This document shows positions 48,987-57,245 of a stretch of DNA of 64,000 nt, piece after piece; position 1 is the first letter of the stretch; every line of letters starts with the position of its first letter. The DNA comes from Gellertiella hungarica. Its GTDB lineage: Bacteria > Pseudomonadota > Alphaproteobacteria > Rhizobiales > Rhizobiaceae. The notes under the pieces are model-generated. The model made no database searches. It worked only from the letters and a program-made list of their open reading frames with translations, and was not told the DNA's origin. Location of the stretch: NCBI RefSeq assembly GCF_014197145.1, contig NZ_JACIEZ010000001.1, positions 248,001-312,000 on the forward strand. Direction: 5' to 3'. A program made the translations under genes and the position numbers.

Positions 48987-49421
48987 TCAGTTGGGCAGGG
49001 CTGCCGAACCGGCCGGCGCGGCACCCATCGGCTGGGCGCTGGCGACAGGCATGTCCGCCCGGCGCATCAGCGAGAATTGCGCGCCCGTGTCGGAGGTGCA
49101 GTTCAGCTGCGTGGCGGTCGCGAGCTGGCAATTGGCACGCTGCGATTTCTTGGTCTTTGCGGAAATGAAGGACACCTGAACGATGCCGCTCGGATCGACG
49201 GTATAGGTGCCGGTGGCGAGCACGGCGTTGTAGCCATCGGTCGTGCGGGTGACGAACTGGCCGCCCTGGAAGGTGGAGACGAGCGCGTTCTTGTCCTGCC
49301 ATGCGCCTTCGACGGTCGGCGTCTTCACAGGTGCCGGCAGTTCCCGCGCCGGCTGGGAAGACTGGCATGCTGCCAGCAGTGTTCCGGCGGCGATGAGGGC
49401 GAGAAAGCGATGGCTTTTCAT
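48987..49421 (-). CDS. Omp10-like outer-membrane lipoprotein
   Basis: Small lipoprotein of 144 aa. The signal MKSHRFLALIAAGTLLAAC has a lipobox with lipidated Cys19. The mature domain pattern (EGAWQDKNALVSTFQGGQF, TRTTDGYNAVLATGTY, NCQLATATQLNCTS) matches Brucella Omp10, an outer-membrane lipoprotein with a small beta-barrel domain related to the protease-inhibitor Inh fold. The Ala/Pro-rich tail is not conserved. ATG 49421 is chosen because GGGAGA precedes it and the signal peptide begins there. Confidence 0.82.
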   Translation of the reverse strand: MKSHRFLALIAAGTLLAACQSSQPARELPAPVKTPTVEGAWQDKNALVSTFQGGQFVTRTTDGYNAVLATGTYTVDPSGIVQVSFISAKTKKSQRANCQLATATQLNCTSDTGAQFSLMRRADMPVASAQPMGAAPAGSAALPN

Positions 49422-49490
49422 GAGGCGTCTCCCGGCGATTCGATATGGGTATTTCATAAAAAACATGGACCGCCCATCACCTCATGACAA

Positions 49491-49521
49491 GGCCGGGACG
49501 GCGCTGGTGCGCCTCCCGGCC
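49491..49521 (-). terminator. possible terminator of homospermidine synthase gene
   Basis: GGCCGGGA (49491-49498) pairs with TCCCGGCC (49514-49521) and an inner GCGC pair closes on TGGT. On the minus strand only TTGTCATG follows, so terminator strength is doubtful. Confidence 0.35.
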
Positions 49522-49544
49522 TCATATTTCGGCTCAGCTGTGTC

Positions 49545-50996
49545 TTAACGGACAAGGATGTTCCGGAACTGCCAGGGATCGGAGGTGTCCAGATCCTCGG
49601 GGAAGAAGTCGTTGCGGTCCTTCAGCGGCGTCCAGTCCGTATAGTGGCCTTCGACCGGGCCGAGATAGGGCGACTGCACTTCCAGGCAGCGCTTGTAGTC
49701 CATCTCGTCGGCCTCGACGATGCCGGCCTTCGGGTTTTCGAGCGCCCAGACCATGCCGGCGAGCACGGCGGAGGTTACCTGCAGGCCGGTCGCGTTCTGG
49801 TAGGGCGCGATCTGGCGGGTTTCCTCCAGAGAGAGGCGCGAGCCGTACCAGTAGGCGTTCTTGTCGTGGCCGTAGAGCAGCACGCCGAGTTCATCCACGC
49901 CGTCGACCAGCTCGTTCTCGTCGAGAACATGCAGTTCCGGCTGGTGGTTGCCGCCATTGCCGAACATCTCGTGGAGCGAGAGGACGGCATCATTGGCCGG
50001 GTGATAGGCATAATGGCAGGTCGGACGGAAGGTCACGTCGCCGTCCTTGTCGCGGACGGTGAAGTAGTCGGCGATCGAGATCGACTCGTTGTGGGTGACG
50101 AGGAAGCCGTACTGCGCGCCGGGCGTGGGGCACCAGGTGCGGACGCGGGTGTTGGCACCCGGCTGCTCCAGATAGATGGCGGCCTTGCAGCCCTTCTTGT
50201 GCTTCTTGGCGTTCTTCGGCATCCACTTCTCGTGGGTGCCCCAGCCGAGTTCGGCCGGCTGCATGCCTTCGGACAGGAAGCCTTCCACCGACCAGGTGTT
50301 CCAGAAGACGTTGAGCGGCTTCGGGCTCTTGGCGCGCTGCGTGTCGCGCTCGGCAATGTGAACGCCCTTGACGCCGAGCTTCTTCATCAGCTTGGCCCAG
50401 CCTTCGCGGTCCTCCTGCGAGGGCTCGTCGAACTTGACCTTCATGTCCTTGGCGAGGTTGACGAGCGCCTGCTTGACGAACCAGGAGACCATGCCGGGGT
50501 TCGCGCCGCAGCACGAAACGGCGGTGGAACCGCCGGGGTTCTTTTCCTTTTCCTTGCGCACGGTTTCGCGGAGCGCATAGTTGGTGCGGCTGGCGTTGTC
50601 GGCCTCGCTGTCGAAGTAGAAGCCGAGCCAGGGCTCGACCACGGTATCGATGTAGAGCACGTCGAGCTTGCGGCACAGCTTCATGATGTCCAGCGAGCCG
50701 GTATCGACCGAGAGGTTGACGCAGAAGCCCTGGCCTTCGCCTTCGGTGAGCAGCGGCTTCAGCAGGCTCTTGTAGTTGTCCCTGGTCACATATTCCTGGA
50801 TGTGGCGGACGCCGTGCTTCTCGAAGATCTCGGCATCGCCCGGGTGCAGCTTAGGATCGATGACCACCAACCGGCTCTTGTCGAACTTGAAATGGCGCTC
50901 GATCAGCGGCAGCGTGCCGCGACCGATGGAACCGAAACCGATCATCACGATCGGGCCGGTGATTTCGCCATGAACCGGGTAGTTTTGATCTGCCAT
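49545..50996 (-). CDS. hss: homospermidine synthase
   Basis: NAD-dependent enzyme of 483 aa that forms sym-homospermidine from putrescine units, the main long polyamine of many rhizobia. The N-terminal Rossmann motif is VMIGFGSIGRGTLPLIERH. Conserved blocks follow: GFCVNLSVDTGSLDIMKLCR, DTVVEPWLGFYFD, CGANPGMVSWFVKQAL, WNTWSVEGFLSEGMQPAELG. ATG 50996 starts MADQNYPVHGEITGP, the usual start; longer sequence to 51134 is non-coding. It stands alone, without the ornithine decarboxylase often linked to it. Confidence 0.95.
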   Translation of the reverse strand: MADQNYPVHGEITGPIVMIGFGSIGRGTLPLIERHFKFDKSRLVVIDPKLHPGDAEIFEKHGVRHIQEYVTRDNYKSLLKPLLTEGEGQGFCVNLSVDTGSLDIMKLCRKLDVLYIDTVVEPWLGFYFDSEADNASRTNYALRETVRKEKEKNPGGSTAVSCCGANPGMVSWFVKQALVNLAKDMKVKFDEPSQEDREGWAKLMKKLGVKGVHIAERDTQRAKSPKPLNVFWNTWSVEGFLSEGMQPAELGWGTHEKWMPKNAKKHKKGCKAAIYLEQPGANTRVRTWCPTPGAQYGFLVTHNESISIADYFTVRDKDGDVTFRPTCHYAYHPANDAVLSLHEMFGNGGNHQPELHVLDENELVDGVDELGVLLYGHDKNAYWYGSRLSLEETRQIAPYQNATGLQVTSAVLAGMVWALENPKAGIVEADEMDYKRCLEVQSPYLGPVEGHYTDWTPLKDRNDFFPEDLDTSDPWQFRNILVR

Positions 50997-51222
50997 TTTA
51001 TGCGCACTCCTGGGAAGGTTAGAGCAAGATCCGCCGGAAACCGCCGGCACCGGATAGAAAACAGGCCAAGCAGCCCTGTTCCAGGCTGCAAAATGCGTCT
51101 GGCAGGGAGTATTGCCCTTATCGGGCCGCGTCAAGGCTCGTTAAGGGGAATGTCCGCTGCCGGAGGCGGCGTTTCCTGTCCTATATCAGGCCTGTGACGT
51201 TTTTGTGCAGGATGCCGTGGTA

Positions 51223-51507
51223 TCAGCCCTTCAGGGCTTCCAGCCCGGCCGCGGTGCGCGAGACGGCCGCTTCCGTGATGCGGTATTCCGCGATGCGATG
51301 TTGCGTGAAGGGATCCGCGGCGCAGAAGGCTTCGACGGCAGCGCGTTCTCCCCGCGCCAGGATGATGCCGCCGGTGCGCGGATTCTTCCGTCCGGAGGCG
51401 AGGAACATTCCGCTGTCATATCCCTGCTGCAGCCATGCGACATGGGCGTCCATGTGGGCGTCGGCCGCCTCCACGGGGGCGATGTAGGAGAGGTCCAGAA
51501 TGAACAT
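51223..51507 (-). CDS. YciI family protein
   Basis: Small ferredoxin-like-fold protein of 94 aa. The start MFILDLSYIAPVEAADAHMDAHVAWLQ contains the conserved His near residue 22, and SGRKNPRTGGIILARG is the family core. YciI-like proteins are proposed dehydratases or isomerases, but the function here is unknown. It lies 14 bases after the pabC-like gene and probably shares its transcript. Confidence 0.85.
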   Translation of the reverse strand: MFILDLSYIAPVEAADAHMDAHVAWLQQGYDSGMFLASGRKNPRTGGIILARGERAAVEAFCAADPFTQHRIAEYRITEAAVSRTAAGLEALKG

Positions 51508-51521
51508 GGCAATCCTTTCGG

Positions 51522-52151
51522 TCAGGGTAGAAGCCGGGCCGGTATCAGTCCGCGCAGCGAGTTTCCGACAAAGAAGTCGCGGCCGGCGAGATCCTCCGGC
51601 CGGATGACGGCTTCCGCCGCATGACCTGCATCCAGGAGGCGCTGGCGTTCGACACCGGCGAGAAGGCCGCAGGCGAGGGAGGGGGTGAGGAATCCTCCCC
51701 TGCCGTCCGGCAGGAAAAGGCTGGTGATCGTGCCCTCGCAGACCTCGCCGCGTTCATTGAGCAGCAGCACCTCGTCCGCCTCGGCAAGGCCGAATTCCGA
51801 GCGCGCTGCGTCATAGTGGCCGCGCCGGCCGGTCTTGTGGCGCAGCAGTGGGTCCTGCGAGGAAAGGGCAGCCGTCCGGGCAATCCTCACGGTCCAGACC
51901 GTTCCCTCGCCAGCCGGAACGAAGCCCGCATGGGTGAGTGTGAGGCGGCCTTGGCTGCCGAGCTCGAGCCTGACACGGCGCGGGCCTTCCTCTTCCGGCA
52001 CCTCGTTCAGCTTTTCCTCGAAGCGGTCCGGATCGAAGCCAAGGCCGAGCGCCTCCGCCGATGCGGCCATCCGGGCCCGGTGGCGGTCGAGGTTGCGGAA
52101 GCCCGTCCCCGGTTCGTAACGCAGCGTTTCGATCAGCGATACCGGTTTCAT
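51522..52151 (-). CDS. pabC: aminotransferase class IV, probable 4-amino-4-deoxychorismate lyase
   Basis: PLP-dependent class IV enzyme of 209 aa, shorter than typical (about 250-270). PLP lysine is expected in LLRHKTGRRGHYD, and EVLLLNERGEVCEGTITSLF is the conserved Glu block. It should split aminodeoxychorismate to p-aminobenzoate and pyruvate for folate. ATG 52151 overlaps the stop of pabB (ATGA), which fixes start and pathway; longer sequence to 52889 is inside pabB and rejected. Confidence 0.87.
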   Translation of the reverse strand: MKPVSLIETLRYEPGTGFRNLDRHRARMAASAEALGLGFDPDRFEEKLNEVPEEEGPRRVRLELGSQGRLTLTHAGFVPAGEGTVWTVRIARTAALSSQDPLLRHKTGRRGHYDAARSEFGLAEADEVLLLNERGEVCEGTITSLFLPDGRGGFLTPSLACGLLAGVERQRLLDAGHAAEAVIRPEDLAGRDFFVGNSLRGLIPARLLP

Positions 52152-53308
52152 CGCTCGATCCGCTGGTCGCCGACGGCAAAGCGCGCCTTGAGCAGGCATT
52201 CCTCGTATTCGGCCTCCGCCACGCTGTCGAAGACGATTCCGCCGCCGACATTGAAGACGGCCCGGCCGTCGTCGAAGAGACTGATCGTGCGGATCGCGAC
52301 GGAAAAGCGCATGGCGCCTGCCGGATCGATGAAGCCGATGGCGCCGCAATAGATGTCGCGGGGGCCCGCCTCCAGTGCATGCAGGATGGACATGGCGCTC
52401 ATCTTGGGCGCCCCGGTGATCGAACCGCAGGGGAAAAGCGCCGCGAAGATGTCCGTCAGGGTGGTTTTGGGCAGAAGCTTCGCCCGTACGTGGCTCACCA
52501 TCTGGTGGACGGTCGGATAGGTTTCGACATCGAAGAGCTTCGGAACGGACAACGTTCCGACTTCGGTGATGCGCGAGATGTCGTTGCGCAAGAGGTCGAC
52601 GATCATCCGGTTTTCGGCCTGGGTCTTGATGTCGTCCTTCATGCCCTGGACGATCGAGGCATCCTCCACCGCATCGCGGCCGCGCTTGGCCGTGCCCTTC
52701 ATCGGATGGGTCTCGATCCAGCCGTCCCGGTCGACCTTGAAGAAAAGCTCCGGCGAGCGGGAAAGGACGACGGGGCCGTCGAGATTGACGAGGGCGCCGT
52801 ATTTCACCGGCTGCCGGTCGATGAGCGACCAGAAGGCAGCGCGCGGGTCGCCCTTCCAGCGCGCCTCGATTGGCATGGTGAGGTTGCACTGGTAGGCGTC
52901 GCCATTGCGCAGGTGCCAGTGGAGCTTCTCGAAGCGCGCCCGGTAGGTATCGAAGTCCCAGACCGCCCGGGGGCTATCGAGCAGCGGCTCGTTTTCCACG
53001 CGCTGCACCGGCCTGGAAAGCGGATGGCCTTCCTCTGCCGGCATGGAGAAGACGCCGAACTGGAGGTAGGGCGTTTCGCGCCCGTCGACTGCGAAACCCT
53101 GAAGCTTTTCCTCGAAGAGATGGCCCGCTTCGTAGGAAAGGGCGCCGGCCAGCCATTTGCCGGCCTTCTGCGCCGCCTCCATGCGCTCAAGCGCGGGGAA
53201 GAAATCCGCGCGCGAGCGTACGGCAATGATCTCCTCCGGTTCGGAAAAGATCGTGCACTGCCCCGTGGTGTCGTCCCGGAAGAGGACAAAGGGATTGCTG
53301 TTGGTCAT
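52148..53308 (-). CDS. pabB: aminodeoxychorismate synthase component I
   Basis: Chorismate-binding enzyme of 386 aa that adds ammonia to chorismate for folate synthesis. The chorismate core shows THPMKGTAKRG (the PIKGT region of PabB-type enzymes with its Lys), AENRMIVDLLRND and GSITGAPKMSAM. No glutaminase domain is fused, so a separate component II is needed. ATG 53308 is chosen; a TTG at 53332 is in frame but has no better ribosome site. Coupled to pabC. Confidence 0.92.
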   Translation of the reverse strand: MTNSNPFVLFRDDTTGQCTIFSEPEEIIAVRSRADFFPALERMEAAQKAGKWLAGALSYEAGHLFEEKLQGFAVDGRETPYLQFGVFSMPAEEGHPLSRPVQRVENEPLLDSPRAVWDFDTYRARFEKLHWHLRNGDAYQCNLTMPIEARWKGDPRAAFWSLIDRQPVKYGALVNLDGPVVLSRSPELFFKVDRDGWIETHPMKGTAKRGRDAVEDASIVQGMKDDIKTQAENRMIVDLLRNDISRITEVGTLSVPKLFDVETYPTVHQMVSHVRAKLLPKTTLTDIFAALFPCGSITGAPKMSAMSILHALEAGPRDIYCGAIGFIDPAGAMRFSVAIRTISLFDDGRAVFNVGGGIVFDSVAEAEYEECLLKARFAVGDQRIER

Positions 53309-53404
53309 GTTCAGGTATGTGCCCCACGACAAGGCGGCGCCCGCCTTGTCCCGCTGTCAGAAAGTGGCTGTCATCTGGCGCGCCTGCCGGTTCGGGCAAG
53401 TGCG

Positions 53405-55240
53405 TCAGGCTGTCCCATCAAGCGCTTCCAGCTCGTCGATCAGCCCCTCAATCATCGACAGGCCCTTGTTCCAGAACGACGGATCGGTGGCATCGAGGCC
53501 GAAGGGAGCGAGAAGCTCGGAATGATGCTTGGAGCCGCCGGCCTTGAGCAGGGCGAAATACTTGTCCTGGAAGCCCGTCTCCGCCTTCTGGTAGACCGCG
53601 TAGAGCGAGTTCACCAGGCAATCGCCGAAGGCATAGGCATAGACATAGAAGGGCGAGTGGATGAAGTGGGGGATATAGGCCCAGTAGGTCTCGTATCCTT
53701 CCGAGATGCGGATCGCCGGCCCGAGGCTTTCCGACTGTACGGAAAGCCAGAGATTGCCGATGTCCTCGGCGGTGAGCTCCCCTTCCTGGCGGGCGGTATG
53801 GAGACGCCGCTCGAACTCGTAGAAGGCGATCTGGCGCACCACCGTGTTGATCATGTCCTCCACCTTCTGGGCGAGCATGGCCTTGCGCTGGCGCCGGTCC
53901 GTCGTCTTGTCGAGAAGGGCGCGGAAGGTCAGCATTTCGCCGAAGACGGAGGCGGTTTCCGCGAGTGTCAGCGGCGTCTGGCACATCAGCGCGCCCTGGC
54001 CTGCGGCCAGCACCTGATGCACGCCGTGCCCGAGTTCATGGGCGAGCGTCATCACGTCGCGCGGCTTGCCGAGATAGTTGACGAGCACGTAAGGGTGGGC
54101 GGAGGGAACCGTCGGGTGGGCAAAGGCACCCGGCGCCTTGCCGGGACGGACCGGCGCGTCGATCCAGCCTTCCTCGAAGAAGCGTCCGGCGATGCGGGCC
54201 ATTTCGGGATCGAAGGCGCCATAGGCGGAGAGCACCGTCTCCTTCGCCTCGTTCCACGGGATCGTTTCGTTGGCGGTTTCCGGAAGCGGCGCGTTGCGGT
54301 CCCAGAAGTTCATCTGCTCCATGCCGAGCCACTTCGCCTTCATGGCATAGTAGCGGTGCGACAGGCGCGGATAGGCGTCCTTCACTGCGGCGGCCAGCGC
54401 GTCGACAACCTCGCGCTCGACGCGATTGGCAAGGTGCCGGCTGTCGGCAATGTCCTTAAAGCCGCGCCAGCGGTCGGAGATCTGCTTGTCCTGCGCCAGC
54501 GTGTTGGTGATGAGCGTGAAGGTGCGGATGTTTTCCTTGAAGATCGCGGCCAGCGCCATGGCAGCCGCCTTGCGCTTTTCTCCGTCCGGGTCCTGCAACT
54601 GGTTGAGCGCGACCTCGAGCGGCACCTGCTGGCCGCCGATTTCGAAGCGCAGCGCGGCCATCGTCTCGTCGAAAAGGCGGTTGAAGGCGGCAGCGCCCGT
54701 CATCCCCTTTTCCATGAAGAGCTGCTCCAGCTTGTCGTCCAGCTGGTAGGGCTTGTCCTTCCGGAGATCGACGATCCAGGGCTTGTAATGGCCGGTCCTG
54801 GCATCGCGGGCGATCGCGGCGTCGATCAGGGCGTCCTCGATCCGGTTGAGCTCCAGCGTGAAGAACAGGAGATGGGTGGAAAGCGCCGTCAGGCGGGCCT
54901 GCACGTCGCCATAGAGCTTGCCGTTTGCCGGATTGGTCGTGTCGGAGAAATAGGTAAGGCCTGCGAAGGATGAAATCTTGCCGAGCAGGTCGTCGAGGCG
55001 CTCATAGGCCTCGATGGCAGCGCCGAGACCTTCGTCCCCGTCCCTGGCGGCGGCCTCTGCAAGGCGTCCCTTCCAGCGCGCCTCGAAGGCCTTTGCTTCG
55101 GCCCGATCGAGATCCGCCCTGAAGGCGGGATCGCTGCCGGAGGCGTAGAGGTCCTGGAGCTTCCATACGGGCAGTTCCCCCAGGCTCGCATCAGCGCTCG
55201 CAGCCTCGGCAGGGGCGCGAAGGATGGTGGCATCGTTCAT
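53405..55240 (-). CDS. pepF: oligoendopeptidase F (M3B metallopeptidase)
   Basis: Cytoplasmic zinc endopeptidase of 611 aa that degrades oligopeptides. The zinc motif HELGH begins near residue 401, with the third ligand Glu in TLAETASVFGEM about 25-30 residues on. The helical N-terminal domain is normal (LYASGSDPAFRADLDRAEAK). The family substrate-binding segment ISEGYETYWAYIPHF is present. ATG 55240 is used; longer sequence to 55381 is not conserved. It is divergent from the sigma-54 regulator. Confidence 0.93.
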   Translation of the reverse strand: MNDATILRAPAEAASADASLGELPVWKLQDLYASGSDPAFRADLDRAEAKAFEARWKGRLAEAAARDGDEGLGAAIEAYERLDDLLGKISSFAGLTYFSDTTNPANGKLYGDVQARLTALSTHLLFFTLELNRIEDALIDAAIARDARTGHYKPWIVDLRKDKPYQLDDKLEQLFMEKGMTGAAAFNRLFDETMAALRFEIGGQQVPLEVALNQLQDPDGEKRKAAAMALAAIFKENIRTFTLITNTLAQDKQISDRWRGFKDIADSRHLANRVEREVVDALAAAVKDAYPRLSHRYYAMKAKWLGMEQMNFWDRNAPLPETANETIPWNEAKETVLSAYGAFDPEMARIAGRFFEEGWIDAPVRPGKAPGAFAHPTVPSAHPYVLVNYLGKPRDVMTLAHELGHGVHQVLAAGQGALMCQTPLTLAETASVFGEMLTFRALLDKTTDRRQRKAMLAQKVEDMINTVVRQIAFYEFERRLHTARQEGELTAEDIGNLWLSVQSESLGPAIRISEGYETYWAYIPHFIHSPFYVYAYAFGDCLVNSLYAVYQKAETGFQDKYFALLKAGGSKHHSELLAPFGLDATDPSFWNKGLSMIEGLIDELEALDGTA

Positions 55241-55475
55241 CGGCAGTTTCCTCGTTGCTTGCACCGCAGGCAGCGGCGTCGACAGACATGTATTGCCTCG
55301 GGGCGGCCTCGACAAGACGGCGCGCCGCTCCATCGCCGGGGGCGCACGCCTCCGCCAAAAGGGAAAGTGGCTAAAATGCAAGCATTTCCAAAAACGAGAT
55401 GTTCAAGAGGCTCTGACAAGCTCCCCCATTGAAATGAACCCATTTGGGACTCGCGTGAAATGTGGAGAGCCAGAC

Positions 55476-56987
55476 GTGACGGCAAACATTCTTGTTGTAG
55501 ATGACGATCCGGTCCAGCGGCGCCTGCTCAAGAGCGCCATCGAGCGGCATGGCCACGTCGCGCATCTTGCCGATAACGGTCGGGCCGGCCTCGAGATGCT
55601 CAAGGCTGCGGCCGTCGAATACCGTGTGGTCGTGCTCGACCTCGTGATGCCGGAGATGGACGGGCTGCAGTTCCTCGATGCACTCGGCGATCTCGGCATA
55701 GAGGTGCCCTGCATCGTGCAGACAGGCCAGAGCGGCATCGAGACGATCGTGCAGGCCATGCGGGCCGGCGCCTTCGATTTCGTCGTCAAGCCCGTTTCGC
55801 CCGAACGTATCGCAACCGCGATTGCCAATGCCCTGAAGCTCGACCAGCGCGAGGCCCGCGCCAAGGCGGGCCGGCGCGGACGCAACGGCGCGGTCGGGTT
55901 CTCGGACATCGTCTCTGCAAGCCCCTCCATGCTGCGTGTGCTGGAGCTTGCCCAGCGCGCTGCCGCATCCGGCATCCCGGTGGTTCTCGAAGGTGAGTCG
56001 GGCGTGGGCAAGGAACTGGTCGCCCGCGCCATCCAGGCGGCGAGCGACCGTGCCGGCAAGCCCTTCGTCACCGTCAATTGCGGCGCGATTCCCCACAATC
56101 TCGTCGAAAGCATTCTCTTCGGACACGAGAAGGGCGCCTTCACCGGCGCGACCGAGCGCCACAGCGGCAAGTTTGCCGATGCCGATGGCGGAACGCTGTT
56201 CCTCGACGAAATCGGCGACCTGCCGCTCGAGGTGCAGGTCAAGCTGCTCCGCGCCGTCCAGCAGGGCGAAATCGAAACCGTCGGCGCCAACAAGGTGCAG
56301 AAGGTGGATGTCCGGCTGATTTCCGCGACGAACAAGGATCTCATAGAGGAGGTCAAGGCCGGCCGCTTCCGCGAGGATCTCTATTACCGGCTCAACGTCT
56401 TCCCGATCACCATACCGGCACTGCGCAAGCGCAAGGAAGACATCCCCCACCTGGTGCGCGTCTTCCTCCAGCGCTTCTCGGCCGAACAGAAGCGCCGCGG
56501 CACGCTGACCATATCGGGGACGGCCATGGCCCTGCTGACCGCCTATGACTGGCCCGGCAACATCCGGCAGCTCGAGAATGCGATGTTCCGTGCCGTGGTG
56601 CTGGCCGAAGGCAACGAACTGACCGAGGCGGATTTCCCGCAGATTGCCGCCCAGGTGCCGGGCTACCTTGCGCCCCTGACGGCGCCCGCCCGACTGGAAC
56701 TTGCCGAAACCGGACCCGCACCGCGGATGGACCATGCCCGCGAGGCGGATGCGGCGGAAGCGCGCATCACACGTGCCGCCGCAGCCTCCATTGCCAGCAC
56801 CAGCCCTGCCGGTGACGTGCGCAAGCTCTCCGAAGTGGAGGAGGAGCTCATCCGTTTCGCGCTGAAATTCTATCGCGGCCAGATGAGCGAAGTGGCCCGC
56901 AAACTCGGCATCGGCCGATCCACATTGTACCGGAAACTCAAGGATTACGGCATCGATCCGGACGATCCGCTGCAGTCGGCCGCCTGA
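55476..56987 (+). CDS. sigma-54-dependent response regulator (NtrC family)
   Basis: A two-component regulator of 503 aa that activates RpoN promoters. The receiver domain (about 4-118) has the acidic pair DDD (9-11) and phospho-Asp in VVVLDLVMPEMDG. The AAA+ domain (about 150-380) has Walker A GESGVGKE near 171 and the sigma-54 loop GAFTGAT. A C-terminal Fis-type helix-turn-helix is seen in VARKLGIGRSTLYRKLKDYG. GTG 55476 is chosen because GGAGAG lies upstream and the receiver starts there; an ATG at 55434 would add 14 residues. No partner kinase is next to it. Confidence 0.9.
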   Translation: MTANILVVDDDPVQRRLLKSAIERHGHVAHLADNGRAGLEMLKAAAVEYRVVVLDLVMPEMDGLQFLDALGDLGIEVPCIVQTGQSGIETIVQAMRAGAFDFVVKPVSPERIATAIANALKLDQREARAKAGRRGRNGAVGFSDIVSASPSMLRVLELAQRAAASGIPVVLEGESGVGKELVARAIQAASDRAGKPFVTVNCGAIPHNLVESILFGHEKGAFTGATERHSGKFADADGGTLFLDEIGDLPLEVQVKLLRAVQQGEIETVGANKVQKVDVRLISATNKDLIEEVKAGRFREDLYYRLNVFPITIPALRKRKEDIPHLVRVFLQRFSAEQKRRGTLTISGTAMALLTAYDWPGNIRQLENAMFRAVVLAEGNELTEADFPQIAAQVPGYLAPLTAPARLELAETGPAPRMDHAREADAAEARITRAAAASIASTSPAGDVRKLSEVEEELIRFALKFYRGQMSEVARKLGIGRSTLYRKLKDYGIDPDDPLQSAA

Positions 56988-57245
56988 TGGCGTTTCGCCC
57001 GGGGCAGGCCTTCCAGGAAGTGCCTGTCTCTTCCACTCCGCCCCGCTTGTCGCCATTCTTCAGCCGGGATCTCCGGTTAACGGTGGCGCAAGCATGATTT
57101 GTTACCAGATGTAAAGAACTTGTTAGTCACTTGTTCACTATGTATGAAGAGGTTGTCTAACTGTGGCAAATTTGCCATTGTTCGACCGCAATTACAGGTG
57201 ATCTGGAGCAGCACGCGCATTCAAGCACGTGGGACGGGGTTAGAG

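Noticed and set aside
52061..54973. A 970-codon plus-strand frame opposite pabC, pabB and pepF
   Set aside because: Three recognised minus-strand genes explain this DNA; the frame has no family resemblance.
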